From the NCBI GenBank assembly GCA_947034895.1, contig OX344764.1:1054001-1118000 (forward strand): 64,000 nt of DNA, written 5' to 3'. Positions 40,042-54,700 of the stretch are shown piece by piece (within the stretch, counting starts at the first letter, position 1; every line of letters starts with the position of its first letter). Position numbers and translations under genes: made by a program. Source of the stretch: Rhytidiadelphus loreus (taxonomy: Eukaryota > Streptophyta > Bryopsida > Hypnales > Hylocomiaceae). The notes below the pieces were generated by a model, which saw nothing but the letters and a program-made list of their open reading frames with translations, was not told the origin of the DNA and did no database searches.

Positions 40042-43000
40042 TCAGTCTTCATCTTCTGAAGATTCGCCCATGTCCCTGTCAAAAAACATGGCATTCTCTT
40101 CTATTGACTCATCCAATACTTGATTCACTTCAATGTTGCGTCCTCCCAGGATTGGATTTGGTAAAGTCTGAGGATCTTCATTTGGCACTTGCAGGCCCTG
40201 AAAGTCATCATCCCTTCCCATGGCAAACATTTCAGGCTCTTCTTCTTCCTGCACTTCGCTATCAATTCTGCGTCCTCTTACCTCTGTTTGTAACACTACT
40301 TTCCAACCAGGCTCATCTTCATCGTCTGAGAAAAATACTTGTTGACAATGAATTGGGAAAGCAAGGGATTCATATCCAAATGGTACTAGTGCTCCAAAAT
40401 TTGCCATTGTGAACCCCCATTCATCCTTTTTTATTGTTGCATTTCTTCCTCGGTAGTTGGCTTTCACCCATTCACAAACTAAAAGCACTATGCAATGTCT
40501 CCCATAGTTAAGCTCAACAATGTCCACAATTTGACCGATGTATTCAAGGTTTGCACTCACTATGTTTTGATCTCGCCTACCCGAACGACACGGTTGTCGG
40601 AATATAGCAGCTACACCTGAATCACAAGTGCTTTTCATGCTTTGCTCTGCACTCTTCACTCGAAAGTGATATCCATATGCATACATACTTTTAAAACTTT
40701 GTGCTTGAAGAGAAGGTAATTTTGATGAGTCCACCACATCTTCAGGAATTACCACTCCTTGTTCAATAGAATTTTGAACGTCTTCTTCAAGCCACTTAGC
40801 AAAAGAAGAAATCTCTTCTATTCCTGTAGGAAACGGTGCGCCTCTTCTCCCATTCCTATGAGGATGTCTTCTGCGGAACTCTGTTCTAGCATTTACCCTC
40901 TCCTGCCATATTACTTGATACCTCCTGTAGTGCATGATCCAGTTCCATCCCTCAATACTTAATATACACCGCATACAAATCATTAGCAATGAACATGAAA
41001 CATTAATATCTCCCATCCAACTTTTCTAAGGCAGCACACATACTTCATCCATTTCAGTGATGTAAATTAAAACAGCTTCTACTAAAACTGTCCACATGTA
41101 TGAAGCTAAAATACCAATTGTCTTTTAGCTAGCAATCAGCTAAGCACAGGCATTTTAGTGTGCCACATACCTCTCTTTATCCACATGTGCAATGACTAGC
41201 ACATACCTCTTGTCATATTACTACATTTTAGCATCTATAATTTCAGAAAATCCTATAGTTCTGCATCAAATTGTGTAATCAATTACCTTAATCTACACTT
41301 ATCATTTTTGTACTATAAAGTATATCCTGTCCCCTAGTATGAAGACACTAAACAAATTTGCTCTTAAAACTAAGGTTTTTTTCCTATTATGATTCACACC
41401 TATACTTTTGTAAGACACATCTGAAATTAAGGTAGAAGTTGCATTTGAAAATGTGTTATGCTGTGGTCCCCATCACATTCAGGAATTTAGTAGTCTACCT
41501 TAATGTAAAATAAATTAACTCCCATTTACTTGACTGACCCATAGTCTATTGATATCTGAACTACCTTTTATGATAAGGTAGGAGTTTCTAAAAATGCATA
41601 AGCTCCACAAACAGCGTACTCGTGAAATATACATAATTTGTATTGGTTGTTCTTCTATAGCCTTCACCAATGTACAAGCAGTGTATATATTGGGAGCTTG
41701 GTGATTCAAAGCTACATGCCATTTCTACTTCAAAATATCATAACTAATTTTACAGAGCTTCAGAAAAAAAGATTACTGTATTACATGTCACTTCTAAACA
41801 AATTTCATGAAAATAAATTTCAATATATTCCATTGCTCCAAGATTACATTCTAGCTTTGACATCAGTGACATGGGTATTTCGTGGGCCTTCAACATTAAT
41901 GACCCAGTAATTGAGATGGGGGCACCTAAACATGTCCCCACTTGTAGACACACAGTAGGGTCAATAAGGATTTGCCACCATTAAATATTAACACTTAAAA
42001 AAAAATGTAGAAATTGAGTCACTACCATAATCTGTGTGGCATTCTCATTGATTCTTTAACTTCTTGGTCTCTGAAAATGATTGGAATGCAACAATACGTC
42101 TTTCTAACTTACTACTGAGCAAATATTTGTGGTACTATGGTCATTGACCTAATCTAGAATTATTTCATGCATATCCTTTAGACAATTTTGGCCTCTCCTT
42201 CAAAGCACACCTCTTTCTAAACTTTAACTTCCTCTACAGGTATGTAATTGCCTACAATGAGACCAACTAAGTTCATATGGTATCGTACCATCAAACAATC
42301 GGTTGTCTTCCTGTCATATAGGGGAAACAACAATGGCATGTTCTTTTCACTCTGTTTTCTGTTATTGCATAGTATGGGAAAATCAATAAAGAATGTTTGT
42401 AACTCATACGTATCTACTATAATAGTATTACCATCTCCTTCAATATTTTGATAATTTTGTTACATGATTAGTCTACCAAGTGTTGCCTAAATTCATCAAT
42501 GACCAAGCACATAGACATTGCTGACCACAATCACATAATTTAAACTCAACAGTCTTATTTTGAAAATGAACTAGCAGAACTTGCCTCAACATCTGTGGGT
42601 ATGAAAAAACTTACTCATGGTAGGGCTCAATGTGGGATGCATTGTCCAATACAAAGTCGTGCATTGCATTCCTCAATCCTTCTGGTAGCAACTTTCCCTT
42701 ACCTTTTCCCTCCAGTATCTCGTCCACCATTGTAGGCTCCTCTTTGTCATCCCAAACTCTGCGCGATGTAATGTTATAGTTGGACATGTATTCTGTGATG
42801 AACCCAAGAGCTTCCTCTGTCTGATAACCTTGTGCAATGCTGCCTTCTGGTTTTGCCAAGTTCCTCACATAGCCTTTTAATGTCTTAAAGTAACGTTCAT
42901 ATGGGTACATCCATCTCGTGTGAACGGGACCACAAAGGAACAATTCTTCCACTAAATGATTTGGCAAATGTGACATGATGTCAAAAAATGAAGGAGGCAT

Positions 43001-46000
43001 CTCTTTCTCCAACATGCACATTGTTTCTGCCGAATCCGCCATCAATTGCTCCTTGTCATCAAAGTTTACTGTTTTAGCACACAACTTCCTGAACACTCTA
43101 CTCAACCGTATGATTACCCTTGCAAGAGCCTTATTGGACACCTTCCTGTAACATAGTGGTAGAATTTGTTGTAAGAGAACATGGAAGTCGTGAGATTTGA
43201 GGCCACTTAACTTGCCCTTGCTGATTTTTTTATGAAGAGCTGCAACATAATGTGTTGGTGTCTTCAGATTCTTCAGCGCTCGCAAAACCTTTGCCTTATC
43301 AACTGCAGAGAGTACATAAGATGCAGCTGGCATGTGCAATCTGTCACCGTTAGAACCAAGTGGTTGTAGGTGGAGATGTGGTCTTATACCACGTGCTTGC
43401 ATATCTGCTCGAACAGCTGGTGAGTCTTTCTCACCAAATGTGGTCCTCAATATGTTCTCTGATAAGTTTTTTTCACAGTGCATGACGTCCAACCCATGAC
43501 GTACAAGATGATCCTGGCAAAACAAAGCAAAATCTAAGTCACATCATATATCCCTTGAAATGGTCATGAACCAGTCCACTTCAAATAAAGTACCATGAAA
43601 TTAAATAATCTTCTGGTATTGCCACTACAGAAGCAATAAAACAAGCGCTCTGAAGCCCATTTGACTCTTTCACTTTCATCTTCTGCACTATAAGTTCCAT
43701 AATTTATACTCTAATATTATCATTTACGCAAAGCTATGCCTTCTGCAGATTAAAGAATGCAATTCATAATTGTAACATGAACAATTCCACAACTACTTTT
43801 TCATAGGCATACTTCAGAAACAAATAGAAAACCTTCTACTATGTTTAACGTAGCATCCACCTATTCACTTCAACCATAAAACAAGTACTTTAATTTTCTA
43901 GTAACTGAATGACTAGAACTATATACAACAACACATTTTATAAGTGACAGGACATGTTTCACCAAAAAAATCTACTAATAAAAATATAATTCATGCATTC
44001 CTTGTAGGACAGTAAAGTTCATGTATGATAACTGCCCTTTAATTCCGACCACTTTCCATAACACAGCACTCTATATTCTGGTCTAAAATATACTTCCACT
44101 ATTTAGGGGAGTGTGCACTTGATTTTAGAAACAATTGTTGAAAAACACTTTGAAAATTCATAGTTCATTCATACAATGATGGAACAATGCATTCAAAGAG
44201 AATCTAAAATCCCCTTCTGACTACAAACAAAATTGCTTTACATTTATTCCAATAATTTCACTCCTATTCCCTTCAAGTATTATGCATATGAAACTCAACA
44301 TTGTTCCATTTGTGTTCACTGAGCTAAATGATAAGTAAAAATTTCCTCCTCATGTTACTAAATGGAATTTCATTTCTCGGCTCCGATATTTAGAAAACAT
44401 GTTTTCTATAACTGTAACTTTTACTCTTTAATTTTCCATATTAATACTTATCATTTATTTTCACAAATGCTTGTGTTCAAATGACCCCCTCCGACATGCA
44501 CCAGTCAGAAATGTCATTGTCACCTTCTAGACAGCTCACTGTATGTACAATGAACTGGAGGTTCATTTAGCCCATTTGGTAAATGGCAGGCTCTCATATT
44601 CATAATAAAGAAATTACTTGCAGCCTAATATTACTCTACAACTTACTATGTACAAGGTGGAATCCTTAAAAGAACTAAATGTAAAATTCATGTAGTCAAG
44701 GGATCTCTATTTCACATGCATGCAGTTTTGGATGACCAAAACCCCTGAATAAAACCTTCACTTCCACAGTTCCACTCTGTTCTTCAGAGTTTGGCATTTC
44801 ACAAAATGAAGCATTTTTCAATGCAGGGATGTTATGACAGCAAATAGGAGATAGTTACTCATACATGTAGCAAATTGCGTATACCTTAAATTAATTATGG
44901 TTTGAATTGCCATATATTTCTAAGAAAAAATGAACTGCAAATTTGTACTCTACATCAATTATTTACTATAAGTATTCATTATTTTCATTTTATTTCTTAG
45001 TTGTACATTAATACTTGCAATGCTAGGGAAGTGCATGAGAAGACATACCGTCCAATAAGGAAGCTCACTTAAAGCAGTGCAATGTTTAACACCATGAAGC
45101 TTGACGGGGTCATCACTTGAATTTTCCACCCCACCATCTACAAGATACTGTTCTCTCTGTGTACCCCATCGGAGAACTTCCTCCCCTGTTGTTCTTTGTG
45201 GAGCCAACTGCCACTCTTGATGATTATTGAAGGAAGACCTTTCCCTCCGAAATCTGTGATCTTCATGCAAGTAACGTCGTGCACCTAGATATATCATTTT
45301 ACCAAGAAGCACGGCATACTCTGCACAAGTTTCAGGACCACACAATGGACATCCTTTGTATCCATGCACTTGTTGGCCTGATAAGAGACCATAGGCAGGA
45401 AAATCGTTGATGGTCCAAATTAACATACCTCGAAGGTTGAAAGCTCGTTCACCAACTGGTCTTGCCATATTAATTGCTGGTACTCCGGTCCATAGCTTCA
45501 ACAAGTCACGGACTAGAGGACGTAGGAAAACATTTATATTCTCAACTGTAGGTGATTTTGGGCCAGGAATTAATATAGCTAGCGATATAAAAAATTTCTT
45601 CGTTAAAAGCCATGGTGGAAGATTGTAAATGGTAATCATCAAAACCCATGTCGAGTGCTTCAAGGCATTATTCTTGTAGGGAATAATGCCATCTCCTACT
45701 AGTCCAAGACGTAGATTCGTAACAACTTGCGCAAAATCAGGAAATGCTCGATCTATAGCCTTCCAGTGTTCACTGTCCACCACGGAACGCATTATCCGAT
45801 CACGGGATTTGTGACTATGATGCCAAGTCATGTGTTTGGCTATCTCTGGACATTTAAACATCCTCAATAAATGTTTAATGACATCAAAGTACCGAACTAC
45901 CCGTTGCGGTACTTTATTAGATCCTGTAATATAGCGTTCCTGACCACATGTTGGACATTGTTCTAGGTCTTCATTGTCCCCTTCAAATAGTACATGCCCC

Positions 46001-46967
46001 TCTGGACAACAATGCACTTGTTTGTGTTGTAAGCCCCACTTCATCAACATGCTTCTCACCTCATACGATGTTCTTGGAAAACAATTAGATGTTGGAAGCA
46101 AATCTCCAGCTATCCATGTCAACAATGCATCCAGAAAAGTATGGGGCACTGAATATAGGCTACAGAGGGAAAATATAATGATGCTGCATTGAAGACGGTT
46201 GAGGCTGCTACCTTCAAATACTTTCTCAGTAGAGTCTTGTAGTAGATTTTGAAAATTCACTTCATTCCATTCTTCATCACTCTCAGTGCTTCCATCCTCA
46301 ATTGGTTCTTCCACAGCATCATTTAAAACATCATTGTGAATATCCTCCATTCGAGTAAAAGCATCTCTGGCCATGTTCTCCACATCTACAGTGGTCCTCT
46401 GTGGCCATGTGAATTCGTCCTCCATGTCGTTATACTCTGGAGGACGATAACGCTCCTCTTCTTCTCTGTCCGATTCACGAGCTGGGCCTTGCACATTTTT
46501 CCCATCCACTGTCTATATGCCAAAATTCAATAACTGGTAAGTCTTCACCATTGTACTTGTACATCATACCATACAATTTGAAATTAAAACTTCAGGCACA
46601 TTGCTCCATTTTTAAAAAAAAATCAGTCATTCTTATCTTGAATGTCAAAGACATTGAAGACATGCAAAAGAGTTCGAATGCAAGAACAACTCTGGAACAT
46701 TACCATTTTTTCCCAACAAAATGAGGTGTACTGGAGAATAAAATAGAACTCAATACTATCACCAAGCACTGTTTCAGATGCACTCACCATGACCGGATAT
46801 ATTAAGTAAGGATCACGTCCATAAGTGGCATGGTGCCTTGCCACAGTCTCCACTTTTTTAATGTGAGCACCTCTGCATCGATTGCATGCACACGGATATT
46901 CTGGCAATCCTAGTCTACTTGCTAAAGAACGCTCAATGTGGTAAGCTACACACAATCTTCGACGCAT
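40042..46967 (-). CDS. tnpD-like: CACTA transposase (Tnp2/TNPD type), four exons, about 1,152 aa
   Basis: Minus-strand exons, phase-correct at every junction: 46,967-46,788 (ATG at 46,965-46,967; MRRRLCVAYHIERSL, CNRCRGAHIKKVETV, YGRDPYLIYPVM), 46,512-45,049 (CCPEGHVLFEG...CPTCGQERYI zinc motif; LGLVGDGIIPYKNN; YNLPPWLLTKKFFISLAILI; PGPKSPTVENINVFLRPLV; WTINDFPAYGLLSG; GCPLCG), 43,513-42,615 (DHLVRHGLDVMHCEKNLSEN; GLKSHDFHVLLQQILPL; then the DUF4218 domain with MPPSFFDIMSHLPNHLVEEL and GPVHTRWMYPYERYFKTLKG), and 40,957-40,042 (DUF4216 domain: QNIVSANLEYIGQIVDIVEL, HCIVLLVCEWVKANY, EWGFTMANFGALVPF, PGWKVVLQTEVRGRR). This is the full plant Tnp2 order. It catalyses excision and insertion at the CACTA ends in the nucleus. 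No stop or frameshift is seen, so it is likely functional. Introns of 275, 1,535 and 1,657 bp are long for the family. An untranslated exon upstream is possible (46,968 is a splice acceptor). Confidence 0.85.
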
Positions 46968-49900
46968 CCTGTACAACACTTCAAATATGAAAACATATTG
47001 TACAATGCAAGAGAAATATGAAGCTTTTGCCGTCATTCACTGAAGTGATCCTAATTAGGTAGATAGGATAATTTTCACTTTACACTCTCTTTTCTTTGTT
47101 TAAACACAACATGAATGTTCAAAGTATTTCTTCTCTATATCCTTCTTTGGAGCCAAAAGTTTGTGCTTCTGACATTTTCTGAACTTGTCAATAGCTACAC
47201 ATGCATATCATTGTAAGTTCTCTTTAAAACCTTTGAAAAAATTCTTCCTCACTCTTTCTACCATTCAGTAATTTCATTTATACCTAAAAACAACAAGTTA
47301 GACGGCAAGTTCAGTCACCTGAGATTGAAGACTACCAATGCTGTAAACCTGCCTCTGCCATATGAAACATTGCTTGGATTTTAGATACACTTGTAAAATT
47401 CAAAACAATGAACGTATCCCTATGCTAGTATAGGTCTTGGAATTCCATATGCAACTACTCATAAACATACCTTCCACCCCATACACATTTTATTTTCCTA
47501 AAATTTGTGAAAATTTGGAACACTTTATTCACCCTCAGGCAAAGGTGTTATTGATTTCATGTCCTTCATAGGACCTCTAATGTTGAGGAAATCAAAAAAA
47601 TCTTCCTAGAAAATGAGGCAGTCAATATAGCATATTCAGCTTCTCATAAACTCTAAAGTAAATGGTTTCCACTTCTTGCACCTGATAATACATCTTCCTT
47701 CATGGAGATTCATCCACCAGAACACATGTATTTCTTATGCAAAATATTTCACATTGACATACCTAAGGATGTGACTACAATACTACACATGTGAATGGTG
47801 GAATGTTACAAATGTCAAATTAAAAAAGGATTTTTCCTATGAAGAATAAAGTCTACATCAATTTCTCCAAGCTTTGAAATTTGTCTTATATAATTTCGAA
47901 GAATTACTAACATTGCTAAATTTACTCTCCACAATAAAATTTTACATACTCATAATTTGTTTCAAAACCATCCTTTGTGGGGACACTAACATATATAGTG
48001 TCATTACATTTCATCCTACAATAGCATTATGCCTAAACTCTTATATTGAATTATTCAATGCATTGACTCCACCCATAAGAGGACCAGAAAAAATATTTTC
48101 ATGAGTGCAGAACAAGATTTTTGAAAAGGACAAAAATAGAATTGCTTTTGCTAAAATTCTGAAGGACACATCCAACTTTAGACCCATTTTGCTTGGCAAT
48201 AATCATGTACATCTGCAAATGTGAAGCGCAACTTCTAAATTGTCTCTAATCAATTCACTGAAAAGGTCTTCTACGACTTCTGCTAGGAATATTAAAAGGG
48301 GTTTGATACCACAGGTAGTAGTCTATGAATTTTGGCCATATTATTCACTGGACTTTTGCTTTAAAAATGCAGACATTCCTTATAGTATGGACTAATACCA
48401 TTATACTATACATATTATGATTTGCATGAATTGTATTACATCCAAAACAAGTGTAGAAAAAGTCAAGTGCATTAGCTAAGACATACAAGACGAAGAATGT
48501 TAAAACATACCTCGAATGTTGTATGTGTGATATGCAATGATAGAAGTAGAAATCCAAAATCTTTTCCAAACGACAAAGAAACTCTGAACATGACAAGCAA
48601 AAGAAAGCAGTCACATTGTATTCAATGATGACAATATCGTGAATATGAAAGGTACATTGTCTCATACAATTTTACAAGAAAAATCATGTTTCCTAGCAAC
48701 AATAGAACATGCTCATGTTCTCTTAATGAAACCCATGTTACAGTGTAGGAATCATTTTTCCTTTGAAGCCAGAAGGTCAAACTCTCTTTGCTTACTATTG
48801 TCTGCTAAGAGCTTGCTAGACTGTTTTTTCAATAACATAGCCTTTTGTAAAAGGATACAAAAATCACTGCATCAGAAGTAGTTGATTCCTCATCTGAAGC
48901 TTCCTATTTTTAATTCTACTAATCCCTTGTGGACTTCTTGTTATAGCATTCATTGGTTGTGCCGCACAGACCCATCATGGGAATGTGAAATGTCTTCACT
49001 GTTTCCACAACACTACTCATGTGACATGAACTCATCTACCTTATTACCCCCATTCTCACTACTTATTTCATTACGAACAATCTTGCGCAAAGAGTCCATG
49101 TATTCCTGGATCATCATCAAGCATAAAATAGAACACAAGAATTGCTTGTTAGAAAATGGACAGCCTATGCCATCCAGTTTCGATTACAAGATACCGTTAC
49201 AGAGACATGGTACATATAAATAGTTTTACTTCTATGTTTTATATGCTCCTATCTGTATACATTGTGAAAACTTGGAATTTTTTTTTTCAGAATCACAATA
49301 CCTTTTGCTTGCAATACTGACAACCATGTCAATGTCTTCTATATGTCTGCAATGTGCAAATGAAGAGGTTTAGCAGAGGGCTCACAATGGAGAGAAGGTT
49401 TTGTTGATTCTTTGCACTCTTGAAGTAATGCACACGTCTTCAAAATTCTTTGCCAGCACCTGCATGCATGAGCCACGGAAATAACTTAGAAACTATAATT
49501 GCGATCGATACAGGAAAGTGTTGATATTCTCTTCTAAGAATGAAAGGCATCCACACCTCTGACATTTTGCAGAGAAAATCATATGTCATAAATAGAAATG
49601 CTTCAATTGACATGCACAATCTCTTTTATGAATGATAAGAGTCAAGTAAAACAAATTTAAAAACATTGTCACTATTGCATTGGAGCATGGTGATGCTTGG
49701 ATTTTGAAATACAAATCTTGAATTTTCATTTATAAAAATTGAGTGGAGCTGAACATTCATTTTTGTGAACGTAAGGTAAAAAAATAATTTTGAACGACGT
49801 TGTGGGTTGTAATCACAATACTTTGTCGACTTGACTAGAAATTGACATAAACCTCTAGTTATCTATCATCAACAAAATTTTGTTATTCGTAATTTAATCC

Positions 49901-51781
49901 AGCTAGGAAGCAGAATTCGGCAGAATCATATTAAGTGCCTAACAAGGAGGAAGTCTGCAAAAGACATGAATCCAACAAAGTATTCCGAAAGCTAAAAGAA
50001 AAATTGAACATGGGTCGCCTAAACTTTGTGTGATTTTCTACTATGAAAAGCATGTAACCAATGCCATTGACCAACACATATAGGTATTTTGTGATACTCA
50101 TGCTGTTCAAAAACATGGCTTCCATTACCCAAAACTCTCGTGTAAAACAGTCCCACATGTTTTCATTACTGTCTTTCCACCTTGAATTCCTAGTTGCTGA
50201 ATTTTTTACATAGAATTGGAAATCTTTGAAGAACAAGAACTCACTTTCTGTGAGTCCAAGCAACGACGGGAATCTCTTTGTTTGAATATGAAATGTCTCT
50301 CTAAGATGCAACGTACAGTACACAATACCACACTTAGTTTTATACAGACATTGAAGTTTCACTCACAAGTGAAAGTCTCAGCAGGAACTTCAAGATGACA
50401 TTTCTTTGTGACTCACTCTAGATTTCTAGTGTCCTATGTGGCAATTTCTGGAAATGACGGATTGCAATCTGTACTATGTTTTATAGTGTAAATAGCGGTT
50501 CAAATCAGAATCAAAAAGGCAATCAATAGCAATCACTACAAAATCAGAGAAACGATAATGAGTGATGTATACAGCTTCCTCTACAACAAATTAATGGTAA
50601 CCAAGAGTTCTAATCGCACAAAGGCAAAATTCTGACCTGCTAGTGTGAATTCTTCGATACCTTCCTCTCAGGCGCCCTTCTTTCGTAAAACATTACTGTA
50701 AAACAGCTTATGAAGTTGTGCGCCTGGATCCAGGTACCTGTGCCTTTGTAATAGTAGCGAACAGTACTTTGTTTCATGAGCAAGGAACATGCCAATTCCT
50801 ACAGAGTATGAAATTCTACGCTTGCATGTGATTGTGGATAACAAACGGCGATTAGAAGAGGCCCTGCACCACGAGAACTCAGTGTGAGTACTGTAAACTG
50901 CAATGTCACTAACCTAGACCTTTGAGGGTGTTCGCTTGCATGAAAATGTTGATCTTTGTGGCTGATGATGCTAAGAATTAGAAATACAAACCTTGAAAAT
51001 GTGCTTCCTGCCATTGTTGGGTTGTCCTGCAACTTCATCGTGTCTTTTTCAGCCGCCAACGAATGTGGAACTTCTACAGTGCGCCAGAGATGCATTAACT
51101 TACCGCAGCCGAAATGAACCTGAAATTACTGCACAGGACATGCTGTGAAGACGCCTGGCTTGGTTCAGCTTTCTTTTACCTACATCTTCTACTAATGAAG
51201 TACTGACAATGCATTACACCTTCCCTGTAAAGATTTCCTCCTCTGAGCACTTGAAAGCATGTACCAGAAACAGATGACTGCACTAACGTTGCAGACTTAC
51301 TAAAATTGCGTGCTTGCAAATGACGTGTGCCACCCTCATACCTCGCAGAATTTTTTTGGTCACTAAACTAACATAAATAGGGTTCCCGTTTGTTTTGCCT
51401 CGTTGTTCGTGCCTTGTAGTAATACCTAATTATTTTGCCAATGCTGGATGAAAATCGTTAGTTCATGTCTTCTGCTTCGACGCTATTGTCATCACTTTAG
51501 TTTCTTCTGCCGCCTTAGTGAAGTGCAAGCCCAACTAGAAGCTGTAAAGTGTGTCAAGTATTGTTCAACTCCGTGTACTGCTCTGTTTTCTTTGCTTCAT
51601 AGTGTAACATTAATTCTAAGTATTCTGAAAACCGCTCCTACACTACTTTAACTTTGGATTGTTGAAGGCCTGCATCCAATGAGCTCTTGTTCATTGTTCA
51701 CGTTAGGCAACTGCTATTCAAATTAGTGAAGGCATATTCACTTGTCTCCCTTGTAATTGTTTGCTGTTGTGAACATTGTAG
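46968..51781. other. Head-to-head region between the two CACTA genes
   Basis: No supported coding exon except a possible short one at about 51,512-51,560 on plus (EVQAQLEAVKCVK) whose donor phase fits the exon at 51,782. The rest is AT-rich and should contain 5' UTRs, first introns and a bidirectional promoter. I could not place TATA boxes with confidence. Confidence 0.4.
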
Positions 51782-54700
51782 GTATGACCAGCTGAACCGA
51801 AGGGCATTAGAAGATGCCGACCTATATGCACGGACTGGAAGAATCAGGACACCATCACCAACGCCTGATAGTGACATAGAGGGAGACATTGAAGTAGTTT
51901 CTAGGGGAGGAGATGAGGACAATAGCCGTAGTGCAAGAGAAAATGCTAATTGGATTGTGAGAGAGGTGTCTGATGAACTCTTGTCACAGGTCATTACAGT
52001 TCTCTCGAGTGACACGGAAAGCGATTACTGTCAATGCGAGACAATATTTCCAAAGCAGAAGAATGACGACCAGGTAATAACATTGATTGATAGTAGTGAT
52101 GTCAGCATAGACTTAGGCTGCATTCTGAAGGATGGAGACAGTGATACAAACAAGAACAAGAGCGCAAGTTTAGCACCGTACATAGACACTCAGGAGGACA
52201 AACCAGGAGCAAAAAGCCGTCGGGAATCCACTAAGACAATCGTACAGATTCCACAAGTCGAAATGCAGTCAAGCTTGACAACAACATCTAAGAAATACAG
52301 ACGAAGCAACGAAGAACAAGTAAGTTCACTTTCCAATTGAAATTCCTTTTGTACAAGAGAAGAACGTCGTGTATTGTAACAACTGTCATTTTTCTATGCA
52401 TATTCTATACCTCACTTATTATGAATCTTGTATTCGATAGTTTTAACTTTGCAACGGTCACTTCAGCCCTAGGCAACCACTTCAAAATGGATGGTTTAGT
52501 AAACCCTGTTGTCCTAATGTAGAGTAGAAGCACAATTCTAGTTGTGTTATGAAACAATACACAAATCATCTGAAATTAAAACTGTTTTTTTTTAAGCACT
52601 CCAGCCACACAATAGACTATAAAACTTGAAGGCTATTTTATGCAATGACAACTTACACAATAATCCTATGTAAAGAATACCAATGACTCTTGCATATGTA
52701 CTATTCTTCTACCAGAATTGTCACCGAAGTTAGTTTTCTTGAATTCTATTTTCTGCCAGAAAAATTGATTTGTTGTTCTATAACCTAAAAGATTTATTAT
52801 AATGTCATGGAATAAATTGTTGAGCTTATTTTTAGGATTGTCATTTCCTAACACTCATGAAAATCCAGGATCCTTGTTTTGTTGTGTAGTCTTCATCATT
52901 GGTGATTCAATTGTCATTATCTGTGGACCTGTTTAGATGATCATATAGACTTCTTTGGTAAAAAAGTTTCATATAAACTTTAGCGCACTGAAGACATGGT
53001 GTCAGTAGCATGAGGCCGGTATAAGAATTTCAGAGTTTTAATGTCTTGTAATTTGTAAGCTGAAATCCTTTTTTAAAATATGGCTGACTTTTAGAAATTC
53101 AATGTCTTCAAAGAGAAGACTTCTGAGTGTAAACATTTGTCTGTACATTGTAACAGATTGGCAAAGACACAATGGTCACATCTGTGAAAGATGTACACCA
53201 CCGTCCCCCACGGTTGGAAAAGGATAAAGCAAAGGAGCCGTTGCTAAGGCAAACGAGAGTGACTTCAAAGTCATTTGCTGCCCAAGACAGGTATGAAGAA
53301 GAAGAAGTTCCAGACATGCTGAACCGCAAAGGTAGACGTAGATCCTCTGTACTAAAGCAGACGCCTGCTCTGAAGGGAAAAAAGAAAGGCAAATCTATTT
53401 CACCTGCTGTTGTTGACGTCGTCTTTGGCAAATTCAAGAATTCTATTCCCAGCGTGGATGAACTTCGTCAAAAGAGGGAAGAAGACTCAATAAAGTGTGG
53501 CCGTGTTACAAGAACTATTGGACATGCCTCAAATGAGAAGGCTTCTCTTCAAAAAAAGACACCAACTTTGGTAGACGGGAACTCCAAGAAAGATATGACA
53601 ACAAATATGCCTCGTGAACAACGTTATGTAAACGAAGGTGTGTCCCACATTCCATTATCAAATGGTTAGTGCGGGTTGCTTTGAACTATGAATTTCACTT
53701 GCATGTTGAATTCTAAATTACCAGAAGTAACGGAACCTCAATTCCCTTTCTTACTTCTGTGATGTACAGCACACGTTTATAAGGAAACGGAGACGCCGAT
53801 CATAGAATTTCTGGAAGACGCCAATGACCTTGAAGATCCTCCCATTTTCATTGCAGCTGAAGAAGAACCGACTGAACTGAATTTGGAGCAGGTCGTGAAG
53901 ACAACACATGCTTCCCAAAGCACACTTAGCCGTGGCATGGTGAATACAGTCGTCCTTTCTGATAGGGAGGCTGAAGTTGTCATTCCATGTGATGCGCCGT
54001 TACAGGTTCCAGATAAATATATGCGCAGTTCATCACCAAACACTTTTTATCGAAAGGAAGTGAGTATTTTGAAAAAACTTCTCACTTTCTGTATATTTTT
54101 TTTGTTTTTATCTCATCATTGGAAAACAACTTTGATAGTAAACACATGCAAACATGCAGTTCAGTGTACTACTAGCAAATGCCATATCGTTGATCATACG
54201 CAAGCATGTGAATTTCAAGAAAGCTTTTGGCAAAATTTCGTGTTTCCATACTTTGTTAGCAAACACTTTAATGTGTAGAAGGTCTATTTCAGAGGTGTCC
54301 AGGTTCATATTCTCTGCAATGAATTAAAGAAGGATGTGTTGTAGAGCATGTGGATGTTCTTTTGTCCCTTCTCATGTCCAAAAGTTTTGTGGCGTAAAAG
54401 TATTTAGACAATGTTCATTTAATTGACTCTTAGTTTCTTTAAGGATACACATGGATCAGTTCATATCGGTGGTGTTTTTTTCAGATGTGCAGTTCATAGG
54501 TATTTCACGTTTTATCTACTGCAATTAAGAAAAGATTATTTCTGTGCTTTTACAGGTGCTGTAGTTGATAAAGTATTCTGTCTAACCATAAATGCAGTAA
54601 AACTATAGTGACCCCTAATTCTGAATTTTTTTTCCATGTAGTATGAGGAAAGATCAAGAGGCAGAAAGACTATTTCCCCACCACATGAACGTCGATCACA

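Noticed and set aside
48000..51100. Minus-strand short frames near 48,345-48,665 and 49,931-50,362
   Set aside because: Aromatic/Cys-rich chance frames in the divergent non-coding region; no homology-like motif and no fitting exon chain to the transposase.
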